Counted from the first letter of the stretch, positions 22,150 to 31,437 are shown. The stretch: 64,000 bases of DNA from Phreatobacter sp. (GCF_022843985.1 NZ_JALHMP010000019.1:1-64000), one strand, 5' to 3'. Notes: generated by a model from the letters alone, not told the origin. Numbers and translations: made by a program.

Positions 22150-23217
22150 CTAGCTGAGCTGGCCCTTGAGCCGCATCACGTAGCCGATCACCTCCGCCAC
22201 CGCCCGGAAATGCTCCTCCTGGATCGGCTGATCGATCTCGACGCTGGCGTGCAGGGCCCGGGCCAGCGGCACGTTCTCGACGATCGGCACGTCGTTGGCG
22301 GTCGCCAGTTCGCGGATCTTGAGGGCGATCTGGTCCATGCCCTTGGCGACGCAGACCGGGGCGACCATGCCGGCCTCGTATTTCAGCGCCACGGCATAAT
22401 GGGTCGGGTTGGTCACCACAACGGTGGCGGTCGGCACATTGGCCATCATCCGCTTGCGCGAGCGCTCGCGGCGCAGCTGCTTGATCTTGCCCTTGATCTC
22501 GGGATTGCCGTCCGACTGCTTGAATTCCTCCTTGAGGTCCTGGATCGACATTTTCTGGCGGTTGTACCAACGCTGGTACTGGTAGACGTAGTCCGCCAGC
22601 GCCAGGATCGTCAGGATCGCCACCACTGCGATCAACACGGTCATTACGATCGAGAACGTGTGCGGCAGAAGCATCTCGACATCCATGCGCACCAGGCTGT
22701 CGATGGTCCCGCGCTGCGGCCACAGCACCGCGAAGATGACGACGCCGAGGATCAGGATCTTGGCGAGGCCCTTGACGAAATTGACGATGGCATCGAGGCC
22801 GAAGATCCGCTTGAAGCCGGCCAGCGGCGAGATCTTCGACAGTTTGGGCTTGAGGCTCTCGGCCGAGAAGACCAGCCGGTGCTGCACGAGATTGGCGCCG
22901 ACACCGGTCAGGAAGAGGCCGAGCATCGGCAGGCCCACCGCCACAACGATGGCGAGGATCAGCGACATCAGCAGCTGCATGAGAGCGGAGCGGTCGATGG
23001 TGACGAGGTCGGCATTGGCGATGAGGTTCTTCAGCGGCACCGCCAGCCCGCTCGCCGATCCCGCCGCCATGGTCGCGACGATCAGCGTGGATGCAAACAG
23101 CAGAAACCAGGCGACCAGATCCTGGCTCTTGGCGACGTCGCCCTTCTGCAGGGCATCGTCGAGCTTCTTCTGCGTCGGATCGAGTGTTTTCTGGTCTTTG
23201 TCCTCTCCCTCGGCCAC
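22150..23217 (-). CDS. flhB: Flagellar type III export protein FlhB
   Basis: 355 residues. Four membrane helices in the N-terminal part, then a cytoplasmic domain with the autocleavage motif N-P-T-H, N270 being the cleavage position. FlhB is a gate component and switches export specificity from rod/hook to filament proteins after cleavage. The N-terminus is charged (MAEGEDKDQKTLDPTQKKLD). It starts 3 bases after the fliR stop, in the operon flgB-flgC-fliE-fliQ-fliR-flhB. Confidence 0.96.
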   Translation of the reverse strand: MAEGEDKDQKTLDPTQKKLDDALQKGDVAKSQDLVAWFLLFASTLIVATMAAGSASGLAVPLKNLIANADLVTIDRSALMQLLMSLILAIVVAVGLPMLGLFLTGVGANLVQHRLVFSAESLKPKLSKISPLAGFKRIFGLDAIVNFVKGLAKILILGVVIFAVLWPQRGTIDSLVRMDVEMLLPHTFSIVMTVLIAVVAILTILALADYVYQYQRWYNRQKMSIQDLKEEFKQSDGNPEIKGKIKQLRRERSRKRMMANVPTATVVVTNPTHYAVALKYEAGMVAPVCVAKGMDQIALKIRELATANDVPIVENVPLARALHASVEIDQPIQEEHFRAVAEVIGYVMRLKGQLS

Positions 23218-23220
23218 CGG

Positions 23221-23988
23221 CTACCTCCGGTTGACCGCCATCTCGCCCAGGATCGCTTCGAGACTGCCCATGTAATGGGACATCATGACCGACAGGACGA
23301 GAAGGAGGATGAAGAAGCCGACACCGATGGTCACCGGCATGGCGATGAAGAAGACCTGCATCTGCGGCATCAGCTTCGACAGGACGCCGAGGCCGATGTT
23401 GAAGACCAGGGCGAAGACCAGGAACGGCGCCGACAGCTGGATGGCGATGAGGAAGGAACGGGCCATCACCATGGTCAGGAACTGCGCCGCGTCCCCCGAG
23501 GCCGGCAACTGACCGGGCCGGATGATGGTGAAACTGTCAGAGATCGCCGCGATGATCAGGTGATGCAGGTCCGTGGCGAAGACCAGCGCCAGGCCGACCA
23601 GCGACAGGAAGGTGCCGATCACCGCGCCCTGTTGTCCCTGGGTCGGATCGACCTGCATGGCAAAGCCGATTCCCATCGCCTGGGCGATGACGACACCGGC
23701 GGTCAGCAGCGCCGAGACGGCGATGCGCGCCGCCATGCCGAGGGTGAAGCCGACCGCGATCTCCATGAGCAGCACCATGAGGACGCCGCCGGGACGGCCG
23801 ATATCGATGTCGTAGAGCGGCCGGTGCAGCGGAAACAGCACGAGCGTCAGGAGCAGGGCGATGCCGAGCCTGACGCGCATCGGCAGCGAACGCTCGCCGA
23901 GCCCGGGCATCAGCGCCATCATGGTTCCGACCCGCGCGAAGACCAGCAGGAAGACGACCATGAGGTCCGGGGTGATCGGGACGGTCAC
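23221..23988 (-). CDS. fliR: Flagellar biosynthesis protein FliR
   Basis: 255 residues, about six membrane helices, start GTG at 23988 (MTVPITPDLMVVFLLVFARVG); ATG 23961 is an alternative. Component of the FliP-FliQ-FliR export gate of the flagellar type III apparatus. It sits between fliQ (66 bases before) and flhB (3 bases after). Confidence 0.93.
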   Translation of the reverse strand: MTVPITPDLMVVFLLVFARVGTMMALMPGLGERSLPMRVRLGIALLLTLVLFPLHRPLYDIDIGRPGGVLMVLLMEIAVGFTLGMAARIAVSALLTAGVVIAQAMGIGFAMQVDPTQGQQGAVIGTFLSLVGLALVFATDLHHLIIAAISDSFTIIRPGQLPASGDAAQFLTMVMARSFLIAIQLSAPFLVFALVFNIGLGVLSKLMPQMQVFFIAMPVTIGVGFFILLLVLSVMMSHYMGSLEAILGEMAVNRR

Positions 23989-24054
23989 AGGCGGGCGCCC
24001 CTCCTGGAGCTGGCCGGATCCCGGCGGGTCCTGGTCCCGCCGATCAAAGCTGAT

Positions 24055-24321
24055 TCACCCGCCCGAGACCACCTTGGCCATGATCCGCGCCGTAACGCCG
24101 TTCATCATGTCGCCCATGAAGGGCAGCGCGATGATGAGGGTGGCGAAGATCGCCAGGATTTTCGGCACGAAGACCAGCGTCTGTTCCTGGATCTGCGTCA
24201 GCGCCTGCACCAGCGAGACGAGGACGCCGACCACCAGCCCGACCACCATCAGAGGAGCAGAAACGAGGATCACCGTGAGGATGCCGTCGCGGGCGACGTC
24301 GAGAATATCGGCGGGATTCAT
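24055..24321 (-). CDS. fliQ: Flagellar biosynthesis protein FliQ
   Basis: 88 residues with two membrane helices, the normal size. Part of the FliPQR export gate; several FliQ subunits surround FliP and FliR. Start MNPADILDVARDGIL at 24321, nine bases after the fliE stop. Confidence 0.94.
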   Translation of the reverse strand: MNPADILDVARDGILTVILVSAPLMVVGLVVGVLVSLVQALTQIQEQTLVFVPKILAIFATLIIALPFMGDMMNGVTARIMAKVVSGG

Positions 24322-24330
24322 GGCCGTGTC

Positions 24331-24639
24331 CTAGATCTGCATCCGCATGATTTCATCGTAGGACTGCACGACCTTGTCGCGCACCGCCACGAGCGATTCG
24401 ATGGCAACCTCGGTCTCCGCCACCGCCGTCACCACGTCGATGAGGTCGGCGCGGCCATTGGCCATGGCCCGACTGCGCTGGTCGGTGGTGCGGGCGGTCT
24501 GGTCGAGGCTTTGCACGGCGCTGCGCAGCATGTCGCCGAAGCCGTTGCCCTGGCCGGCCGATCCGGAGGCCCCTGCCGAGGGGGAGAACAGGCGGGCGGC
24601 TGTTGCATAGGCATTGGCGGCGATGGAAGAGGTCGACAT
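24331..24639 (-). CDS. fliE: Flagellar hook-basal body complex protein FliE
   Basis: 102 residues. Adapter between the MS ring and the rod, and the first substrate of the export gate. The C-terminal part (ETEVAIESLVAVRDKVVQSY, then DEIMRMQI) carries the conserved end of the family. Start MSTSSIAANAYATAARLF at 24639, four bases after the flgC stop. Confidence 0.93.
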   Translation of the reverse strand: MSTSSIAANAYATAARLFSPSAGASGSAGQGNGFGDMLRSAVQSLDQTARTTDQRSRAMANGRADLIDVVTAVAETEVAIESLVAVRDKVVQSYDEIMRMQI

Positions 24640-24643
24640 GAGC

Positions 24644-25060
24644 TCAGCTTCTCAGCAGTTCGATGGTGCGCTGGATCATCCGCCGGGTGGAGGTGACCAC
24701 GTTGAGATTGGCCTCGTAGCTGCGCTGCGCCTCGCGCAGATCCATGCTTTCCACCAGCGAATTGACGTTGGGGATCTTCACATAGCCGCGCGGATCGGCA
24801 GCCGGATGCTGCGGATCGAAGCGCGTGCGGAACTCGCCCTGCTGCTGGCGCACCGGGCCGAGCTGCACGGTGGTGGCCTGCAACTCGCGGTCGAAGGAGG
24901 TGCGGAACGTGGGCACCCTGCGGCGATAGGGGTCGCCGCCAGGCGTCTGCGCCGTCGAATTGGCATTGGCGATGTTCTCCGCCGAAATGCGCATCCGGCC
25001 GGCCTGGGCCCGCATGCCGCCGGAAGCGATGCGGATCGATTTGAGGAAGTCCATGGACAT
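24644..25060 (-). CDS. flgC: Flagellar proximal rod protein FlgC
   Basis: 138 residues. N-terminal flagellar rod motif: SGGMRAQAGRMRISAENIAN, the ANxxT-type signature of rod and hook proteins. The C-terminus (AQRSYEANLNVVTSTRRMIQ) forms the D0 helix. It starts 11 bases after the flgB stop. Confidence 0.95.
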   Translation of the reverse strand: MSMDFLKSIRIASGGMRAQAGRMRISAENIANANSTAQTPGGDPYRRRVPTFRTSFDRELQATTVQLGPVRQQQGEFRTRFDPQHPAADPRGYVKIPNVNSLVESMDLREAQRSYEANLNVVTSTRRMIQRTIELLRS

Positions 25061-25071
25061 GCGCTGTCTCC

Positions 25072-25497
25072 TCAGCCTCTCTTGCCGATGGCGGTGCGGA
25101 TGAGCCCCAGCGAGCGCTGGTAGAGTCCGGCGACCGCCTGGTAATCCATCTGGTTCTGCGCGACCTTCAGCATTTCATCCTCGAGATTGACGCGGTTGCC
25201 CTCGGGCGTCGCGACCTGACCGGCATCGCGGCGCACATCGAATCGCGTCTGCGCACTCGATGCGGTCTGGATGTGCCGCGGATCGGTGCGCATCGGCCCG
25301 GCCCCGATACTGGCGCCGGCTGTCGCGGTGGCGTAGCCGCGCGCCATCCGATCGAAATTGGGGGCCCGAAGGTCGCGCGCGCGAAATCCCGGCGTGTCCG
25401 CATTGGCGACATTTTCGGCCAGTATCTTCTGGCGATCCTGGTGCCAGCGCATGCGCTCGCGGAGCATGGAAAAGATCGGCACGTCGCTCGTCGCCAT
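25072..25497 (-). CDS. flgB: Flagellar proximal rod protein FlgB
   Basis: 141 residues from the ATG at 25497, which follows GGGGGATTCC. The LAENVANADTPGFRARD segment (about 25-41) is the rod-protein signature. First gene of the operon flgB-flgC-fliE-fliQ-fliR-flhB. A CtrA-type box lies 48-62 bases upstream. A longer frame from 25542 exists but has no ribosome-binding site of note. Confidence 0.94.
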   Translation of the reverse strand: MATSDVPIFSMLRERMRWHQDRQKILAENVANADTPGFRARDLRAPNFDRMARGYATATAGASIGAGPMRTDPRHIQTASSAQTRFDVRRDAGQVATPEGNRVNLEDEMLKVAQNQMDYQAVAGLYQRSLGLIRTAIGKRG

Positions 25498-25544
25498 GGA
25501 ATCCCCCGCGCCCCGTCGATAGGCAAAGGATGCCGGGTTCATGG

Positions 25545-25559
25545 TTAACGACCGGTTAA
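25545..25559 (-). promoter_or_regulatory. Candidate CtrA box upstream of flgB
   Basis: TTAACGACCGGTTAA, an exact match to the CtrA consensus TTAA-N7-TTAA, lies 48-62 bases before the flgB start. A further TTAA follows at 25563. CtrA is the response regulator at the end of the pathway that starts with CckA, encoded at the other end of this operon. Confidence 0.7.
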
Positions 25560-25708
25560 TCGTTAAGGGACTTTCAACCTCTGCCCCGCCGGGTTAACCA
25601 TCCGGCGAGGTCGAAGTCGGCAAGGCTTGCCGGGTCTGTTAACCTCAACATAGATTTAACGCGCGCTCTTCCGGGGTGGGCGTCCGGAATGCCATGGGAT
25701 CGGTCTCG

Positions 25709-26635
25709 ATGAACCTTCTCACCAATCTGCTCGGTCCCAACGCGCCCCTTGCCGCCACCTTCATCGTTGCCTTCGCGGCGGTGCTGGTGCTCATCGGCCT
25801 GACGGCGTGGATCTTTCGTCTCATCCGCGGCCGCGGGCTGGGCATCGGATCGGGCGGTCGCGGCCGCCAGCCGCGCCTCGCCGTCCTCGACTATGCCGAC
25901 GTCGACCAGCGCCGCAAACTCGTGCTGATCCGGCGCGACAATGTGGAGCACCTCCTGCTCCTCGGCGGCCCGACCGATGTTGTCGTGGAGACCTCGATCG
26001 TCCGCGGCATGCCCGTCCAGGCCACCGCCCTGCGTGAAACCGCGCCCGCGCCGGCCTATGTCGAGCCGGATCCGCCGATGCCGCAGCCGCGCCCGTCACT
26101 GCGCGAGACCGCCCGCCAGGCCGCCGGCGAGCCGGTGACGGCACGGCCGGTCAATCTCGACATGCCACTGGCCCCGCCCCGTTCCGAGCCCATCCGTCCC
26201 GAGCCCGTCCGTCCCGAGCCCGTCCGTCCCGAGCCCGCCCGCGTCGCGCCGGCTCCCGCCGCGGTTCGCCCGGAACCGCCCCGCCCCGCCCCGGCAGCGC
26301 CTGCGGCCCGTGCGGAAGTGCCGCGCATCACGCCAGTCGTCACCCAGCCAGTCCGGGCGGGCACGCCGGTGCCACCGCCCCGTCCGGCGCCGCCCGCTGC
26401 TGCGGCCACCGGCGCCGATGATGTCGCGGCCCGCTTGGAAGCCGCCCTGCGCAAGCCGATCGGCACGGCATCGCCGCCGGCCGGAGCGAAACCCGCTGCA
26501 CCGGCCGTACCGCCGCGACCGCAGCCGGCGCCCCCCGCCAAGGCCCTGTCGGCCGACGAGAAATCCGTCTTCGACAGCCTCGAGGAGGAGATGGCGGCTC
26601 TTCTTGGACGTGGACCGACACCGCCGAAGCCCTGA
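25709..26635 (+). CDS. fliO: Flagellar biosynthetic protein FliO
   Basis: 308 residues. A single membrane helix near the N-terminus (about residues 12-37), then a short FliO-type domain RQPRLAVLDYADVDQRRKLV with IRRDNVEHLLLLGG, typical of FliO. The remaining 200 residues are a proline- and arginine-rich, low-complexity region. FliO helps assemble the FliP ring in the export gate. An in-frame ATG at 25694 is a second candidate start. It is divergent from flgB and lies upstream of fliP on the same strand. Confidence 0.8.
   Translation: MNLLTNLLGPNAPLAATFIVAFAAVLVLIGLTAWIFRLIRGRGLGIGSGGRGRQPRLAVLDYADVDQRRKLVLIRRDNVEHLLLLGGPTDVVVETSIVRGMPVQATALRETAPAPAYVEPDPPMPQPRPSLRETARQAAGEPVTARPVNLDMPLAPPRSEPIRPEPVRPEPVRPEPARVAPAPAAVRPEPPRPAPAAPAARAEVPRITPVVTQPVRAGTPVPPPRPAPPAAAATGADDVAARLEAALRKPIGTASPPAGAKPAAPAVPPRPQPAPPAKALSADEKSVFDSLEEEMAALLGRGPTPPKP
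26186..26245 (+). repeat. Tandem 15-base repeats inside fliO
   Basis: Four copies of a 15-base unit close to GAGCCCGTCCGTCCC, two of them identical, coding for E-P-V/I-R-P repeats in the proline-rich C-terminal region of FliO. The unit is a multiple of three bases, so changes in copy number keep the frame. Confidence 0.8.
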
Positions 26636-26947
26636 CGCTCGGCCTCGCTGCCCGCACCAGGGGCAGCGCCATCGCCGCGTGCGATGGCGTGACCTAAGTA
26701 GCGCGGGACGAAATGTCCCACCATCCACCTCCCTGCCGCGCCGGAACAGCGGAATCGCCGGTTTCGGCCCGCGGCGGACATCCGGGCCGCAGCACGCGAC
26801 GATGACAGGGGACTTTCACCGCCTTCCGGGCCCAATCCGCCGCCGCCTGGCGGCAGGCCCGCCGCCCAGGCCGGCGCGTCGCCCCCACAGGCCTGCCCCC
26901 CGACCTGCTAAGCTTGCCAGCAGCGATTCGGATGGCGCGGAACGGCA
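26636..26947. other. Intergenic region fliO / fliP
   Basis: 312 bases between fliO and fliP on the same strand. It holds two short hairpins: a 9-bp stem CGCCATCGC/GCGATGGCG at 26667-26689 and a 5-bp stem GGGAC/GTCCC at 26705-26719. Neither is followed by a T tract, so termination is not clear. No coding frame is convincing. Confidence 0.45.
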
Positions 26948-27724
26948 ATGGCCCCGACGACCCCACATGGCAGGATGCCCAGGCGCCCGGCATTGCGCCG
27001 CGCGGCGGTGCTGTGTGCCCTCGTTGCCGCTGGCCTTGCCGCCGGTCCGGCCGCTGCCCAGGACATCTCGATCAATCTCGGCCAGGGTGCCGGCGTCAAC
27101 GAGCGGGTCATCCAGCTCATCGGCCTCATCACCATTCTGTCGGTCGCCCCCTCCATCCTGATCATGGTGACCAGCTTCGTGCGCATCGCCGTGGTGCTCT
27201 CACTGCTGCGCACGGCCATCGGCACCCAGACCGCGCCGCCCAACGCGGTCATTGTCGGCCTGTCGCTTTTCCTGACCGGTTTCGTCATGGCGCCGACGCT
27301 GCAGCAGAGCTACGACCTCGGCGTCAGACCGCTGATCGAGAACCAGATCGAACTGCCGCAGGCCTTCGAGCGCGCCTCCGGACCGTTCCGGGACTTCATG
27401 CTGAAACATGTGCGGGAGAACGATTTGGCGCTGTTCCAGGAGCTCTCCCGGGAACCGGTGCCGGCGACGCCCCAGGAGGTCTCGTTCCGCGTGCTCGTCC
27501 CCGCCTTCATGATCTCCGAGCTGCGCCGCGCCTTCGAGATCGCCTTCCTGCTCTTCGTGCCCTTCCTCGTCATCGACCTGGTCGTGGCCTCGGTCCTCAT
27601 GTCCATGGGCATGATGATGTTGCCACCGATCACGGTCTCGATGCCGTTCAAGCTGATCTTCTTCGTGCTGGTCGACGGCTGGAATCTCGTCGCCGGCAGC
27701 CTGGTGCGAAGTTTCGGCACCTAG
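26948..27724 (+). CDS. fliP: Flagellar biosynthesis protein FliP
   Basis: 258 residues. N-terminal signal peptide (MPRRPALRRAAVLCALVAAG, ending at AAAQ), then the FliP core with PSILIMVTSFVRIAVVLSLL and the C-terminal gate helices (SMGMMMLPPITVSMPFKL). FliP forms the pore ring of the export gate with FliQ and FliR. It is convergent with the large TPR-protein gene, 22 bases apart. Confidence 0.94.
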   Translation: MAPTTPHGRMPRRPALRRAAVLCALVAAGLAAGPAAAQDISINLGQGAGVNERVIQLIGLITILSVAPSILIMVTSFVRIAVVLSLLRTAIGTQTAPPNAVIVGLSLFLTGFVMAPTLQQSYDLGVRPLIENQIELPQAFERASGPFRDFMLKHVRENDLALFQELSREPVPATPQEVSFRVLVPAFMISELRRAFEIAFLLFVPFLVIDLVVASVLMSMGMMMLPPITVSMPFKLIFFVLVDGWNLVAGSLVRSFGT

Positions 27725-27746
27725 GTAGAGCGCGCAACTCCTCGCC

Positions 27747-30700
27747 TCATCCCTGGCGCGGCGTCGCGCCGGTCGGCGTGTCGGATTGCTGCGCGGGCGG
27801 CTCGGCGGCGCCGGGTGTCTCGTTCGGATAGCGCTCGCGATAGTTCTTCAGGAAAGCGTCCAGCGTGTCACGGTCGGCGATGGACTTGGCAATCTCGCGA
27901 TATTCGACGCCGCGCGCCTCGATGGGTGAGGTCACCACGTCGAAGGAACGCTCGTCCGGCGTGCCCTTCATGGCCTCGCGCCAGCGGTTGCGCAGGCGGT
28001 CGAGGCCGAGGGCGTCGTCCACCAGTGCATAGCCGATCGCCGCCCTGAGGAGATGGCGCCGCTCGTCGTTGCCGAGGGGGGCGTTGCCGGAGCGGGCCGA
28101 GACCCAGCGTTCGCTCTGCTCGGCCGACTCGCGGTGCCGTTGGGCGCCCCAGTGGATGTCAGCGCGAAGCATCTCGGCTTCCGGCGTCTGGATGCCGGAG
28201 AGCATTTCCAGCGCCTGGTCGGGCCGGCCGGCATCGGCATGGGCGCGGGCCTCGAGCAGGTAGCGCTGGACCCGCAATTCCTCCGGGAGATCGGCAAGGC
28301 GCGTCGTGCGCAGCGCCTGGAGGGCTGCCGCGGGCTTGCGGTTGCTCAAATGGATCAGGGCCAGCCGGGCTGCGACCTGCGACCGGGCCGCCCCCGTCAG
28401 GCGCCGGTCGATCTGGTGCTGTAGCAGCGCTGCCGCCTGGTCGAGAAGGTCCATGCCTGCGAGCCGGTCGGCCAGGCGGCGGATGATCTCGTCGCCGCGG
28501 CGTCCCTGCGGGGTCATGTCGCGGAAATCAAAATAGAGTGCCAGCGCATCGACCGGCTTCATCTGGTCGGCATTGCCGTCAAGGAACAGCCGCTCGAAAT
28601 GGCGGGCGACGTCGTCCTGCATGCCGCGCACTGTTTCCGAGCGCGGATGGGCACGCATCGCCAGCCGCATGGTGGTGAAGGCCTCGCGGAACTGGCCCTG
28701 GTCGGCATAGAGCTTGGCGAGCAGGGCAAGCGTCCGGGCCTCGACCTCGTCACCGCGCCAGCTGTAGCTCTGCACCTCGAGTTCCTCGATCGCCGCCTTG
28801 CGGTCGATCTCGCCGAGGCGGTGGCGGGCAGCGAGCAAGCGTTGCTCGGCATCGGCACGGACCGGCAGGTCGGGCCCGTTGGCGGCGCGGCCATAGGCGA
28901 CCACGGCGTCGCGGTCCATGCCCTTGGCCTCGATGACGCGCCCGCGCAGGAGGGCGAACTGCTGCTCGGCGGACGGCGGGATGCCGATCTCCTGCAACTC
29001 GGCGAGATGCTTGTCGGCGCGCTCGACCGCACCGCTGTCGAGCGCCGCCTCGATGGCACGCACCAGGATCGCCCGCGCCAGCGGATGCGGCAGGGTCGCC
29101 GGCGACACGTCGGAGCCCTCGAACGTGTCGTGCGCCTCGCGCGACCGGCCATCCATGGCGAGCGCCGTGGCGCGCCACAGCGCGATGTCCGGTGCGTTCG
29201 CCATGGCCGGATGGGCGAATTCCCGCAGTGCATCGGCCGGGCGGTGCATCATGATCGAGACCACACCGCGGAGGCCCTGAATCGCGCCGTCCTCGGCGAT
29301 CCGCCGGTCCTGCCGCACGATGGCGTCGAGGACAGCCTTGGCCTCCGCCCAGCGCTGCTGCGCCATGTAGAACCGCACGAGGTCGAGGCGTCTGGCGGTT
29401 CGCTGCGTGTCGTGGACGGCGGCCGCGGTCGCAATCAGATCGCCCTCGCGCTCGCGGAACGGGGCGCGTTCATCCGCCGCCCAGAGTTCGAGATCGAAAG
29501 TGATCGTCCGGGGCCGCCGCACCATGCGCTGGACCGGCGTTGGCTTGGCGAGGCCGGCGCTGAGCAGCAGGCCGGAGGGGCGGCCGATATTGACCTGATC
29601 GCCCGAGATCGTCACCGACAGGTCGTCGGCAAGGGGCTGGAACACGAGACCGTGGCTTCCCGCCAGCGCGACGAACTCGACCATTTCCCGAGGCTGGACG
29701 AAGGACCGTGCAGGCCCCGCGCCGGTCACCACCAGCAGCGTGTCGCCGGCCAGCGGGTCGGCGAGGCGATGCACCGAGCCGGCATTGGGAAAATCGACGG
29801 TCGCGATCAGCCGGTCGCCCTGCTCGGTGGCGCGGGAGAGATGCATCGGGCGCGGCGGCTCCAGGATACTGTCAGCCAGCGTGACGATCCAGGCGAGGCC
29901 GTCGCGGCTGGCCGATGCCAGGCTCTGGCGCTCCAGACCGATGCGCACGGCGATGCCGTTGCGCGAGCGGGAGGCGTCGACGGAGGAGAAAATGCCGGCG
30001 GCTTCGGCCTGGAGCCCGGCGAGCGCCACCTCCTCCAGCGTGTCGAAGACGAGCCAGAGCGTGTCGCCGCGCTGGAAGACGGCACCGGGCGTCTCGCGGG
30101 TGAAGGGGACGAGAATGCGGACGGTTCCCCCGGCGCGACGCGCCTGCATGGCGACCGGTCCGGCGGCCGGCGGCGCCGGTGGGACGGCCGGGTCGGCGGT
30201 CTCGACATGCGCCGGCGCCGCGACTGGAGCAATGGGAGGGCCCGCTGCGACGGCGGGAGCGGCGGGTTCGGCAGCGGCAGCAGGTGAAGCAACGGGTGCG
30301 AGCGGTGGCCGCGCGGCTTCGACTGGCGGCGGCGAGGGAGGCAGGCGTGGCATCGGCGGCAGGGCCGGTCGGGCGGCGACGAGCGGCGGCGTCGGCACAT
30401 TGCCCGGCAGCATGGTGACGGCCGGCGGCACCAGCCCCGGCTGGCGCAACTGCGCGGCGGCCGGATCCCGCGGATTGACTGCGGCGCCGCGCATGGTCAG
30501 GTCGAGCACATAGGTGCCCTCCTCCCGGAATGCCCGCACATCAGCCTGTGGCGATACCGCCATGCGGAACACCAGTTCATCCGTCCCGGTATCGGCCTCG
30601 ATCTCGCCGACGAAGGGCGGCAGCGCATCGCGCACCTGCCGGAGGTCGGAGGTAAAGGGCTTGGCGACGCGCAGCATTAGGCGGTCACCGCTCCGGTCGA

Positions 30701-31334
30701 TCGAGATGGCGGCCGGCTCGGGCAGCGAGAAAACGAAGCGAGAGAAGGTCGGATGATTGCCGACCCGCACGGTCACCGCGGGCATGGTCCGCGCCACGCG
30801 CTGCGACTCGGCGAGACGGGCCCGCCGCTCGGCCTCGCGGGCGCGCCGCGTCAGTTCCTCGACCACGTCCAGCGGCAGACCCGGCGGCAGACCGCGCCAG
30901 TTGTCCGGCATCATGTCGACGAAGAGCCGCTCGCCCGCCTCCATGGAATTGACCGTGACACGCTGCGCCAGGGCGAAGCGGAGCGACTTGCCGTCAGGGT
31001 CGCGCCGGACGGCGGTGACATAGTCGCGCAGCACGGTCGTCAACGGGGCGACCTGGACATCGACCGGCTGCGAGAAGGCGATGACGAGGACCCCGCCGGT
31101 GACCTTCACCTCGGTGGGCACCTGCTGGTCGAAATGGAAGACGAGGCGGGCGAAGCCACCCGTGGTCGAGGCGGTCAGTTCGGCCTTGCTGACCGCGGGG
31201 CGCGCATCGGCGGCGGCGGGTGCCGGAGGGCGCGGAGCCTGCGCCTGCGCGCTCGACAGCGGGACATGGCAAAGCAGGGCGGCAGCAAGGCCGACCCGCG
31301 TCACACGCCATACGCACCACGCGTTCCCGTCCAT
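27747..31334 (-). CDS. Large secreted or periplasmic TPR-repeat protein in the fliL-fliM-motE operon
   Basis: 1,195 residues from the ATG at 31334 (MDGNAWCVWRVTRVGLAAALL), which begins a signal peptide ending near residue 33 (AQAQA). Residues 40-300 are beta-rich, with AMIN-like repeats; TRRAREAERRARLAESQ (about residues 159-175) is a short coiled segment. A proline- and alanine-rich linker covers roughly residues 300-400, a second beta-rich region follows, and residues 630-1150 are helical tetratricopeptide-type repeats. The predicted location is the periplasm or outer envelope. It is the last gene of the fliL-fliM-DUF6468-motE set, 103 bases after motE. A role in stator or basal-body assembly is inferred from position only. 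I recognise no family name with certainty. Confidence 0.75.
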   Translation of the reverse strand: MDGNAWCVWRVTRVGLAAALLCHVPLSSAQAQAPRPPAPAAADARPAVSKAELTASTTGGFARLVFHFDQQVPTEVKVTGGVLVIAFSQPVDVQVAPLTTVLRDYVTAVRRDPDGKSLRFALAQRVTVNSMEAGERLFVDMMPDNWRGLPPGLPLDVVEELTRRAREAERRARLAESQRVARTMPAVTVRVGNHPTFSRFVFSLPEPAAISIDRSGDRLMLRVAKPFTSDLRQVRDALPPFVGEIEADTGTDELVFRMAVSPQADVRAFREEGTYVLDLTMRGAAVNPRDPAAAQLRQPGLVPPAVTMLPGNVPTPPLVAARPALPPMPRLPPSPPPVEAARPPLAPVASPAAAAEPAAPAVAAGPPIAPVAAPAHVETADPAVPPAPPAAGPVAMQARRAGGTVRILVPFTRETPGAVFQRGDTLWLVFDTLEEVALAGLQAEAAGIFSSVDASRSRNGIAVRIGLERQSLASASRDGLAWIVTLADSILEPPRPMHLSRATEQGDRLIATVDFPNAGSVHRLADPLAGDTLLVVTGAGPARSFVQPREMVEFVALAGSHGLVFQPLADDLSVTISGDQVNIGRPSGLLLSAGLAKPTPVQRMVRRPRTITFDLELWAADERAPFREREGDLIATAAAVHDTQRTARRLDLVRFYMAQQRWAEAKAVLDAIVRQDRRIAEDGAIQGLRGVVSIMMHRPADALREFAHPAMANAPDIALWRATALAMDGRSREAHDTFEGSDVSPATLPHPLARAILVRAIEAALDSGAVERADKHLAELQEIGIPPSAEQQFALLRGRVIEAKGMDRDAVVAYGRAANGPDLPVRADAEQRLLAARHRLGEIDRKAAIEELEVQSYSWRGDEVEARTLALLAKLYADQGQFREAFTTMRLAMRAHPRSETVRGMQDDVARHFERLFLDGNADQMKPVDALALYFDFRDMTPQGRRGDEIIRRLADRLAGMDLLDQAAALLQHQIDRRLTGAARSQVAARLALIHLSNRKPAAALQALRTTRLADLPEELRVQRYLLEARAHADAGRPDQALEMLSGIQTPEAEMLRADIHWGAQRHRESAEQSERWVSARSGNAPLGNDERRHLLRAAIGYALVDDALGLDRLRNRWREAMKGTPDERSFDVVTSPIEARGVEYREIAKSIADRDTLDAFLKNYRERYPNETPGAAEPPAQQSDTPTGATPRQG

Positions 31335-31437
31335 GGGACTCGAATCTTCTGCCGGCCCTGGGGACCCGGCATGCGGCGGCTCCATGCCCCCGATTGCGGG
31401 GCATCATGGACATTCGTGATTAACACGGCGTTTCGCC

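Noticed and set aside
22210-24696. An 828-codon plus-strand frame across flhB, fliR, fliQ and fliE.
   Set aside because: Its translation is highly charged and repetitive (His, Asp, Arg, Gln rich), while the minus strand encodes five clear flagellar proteins in the usual order.
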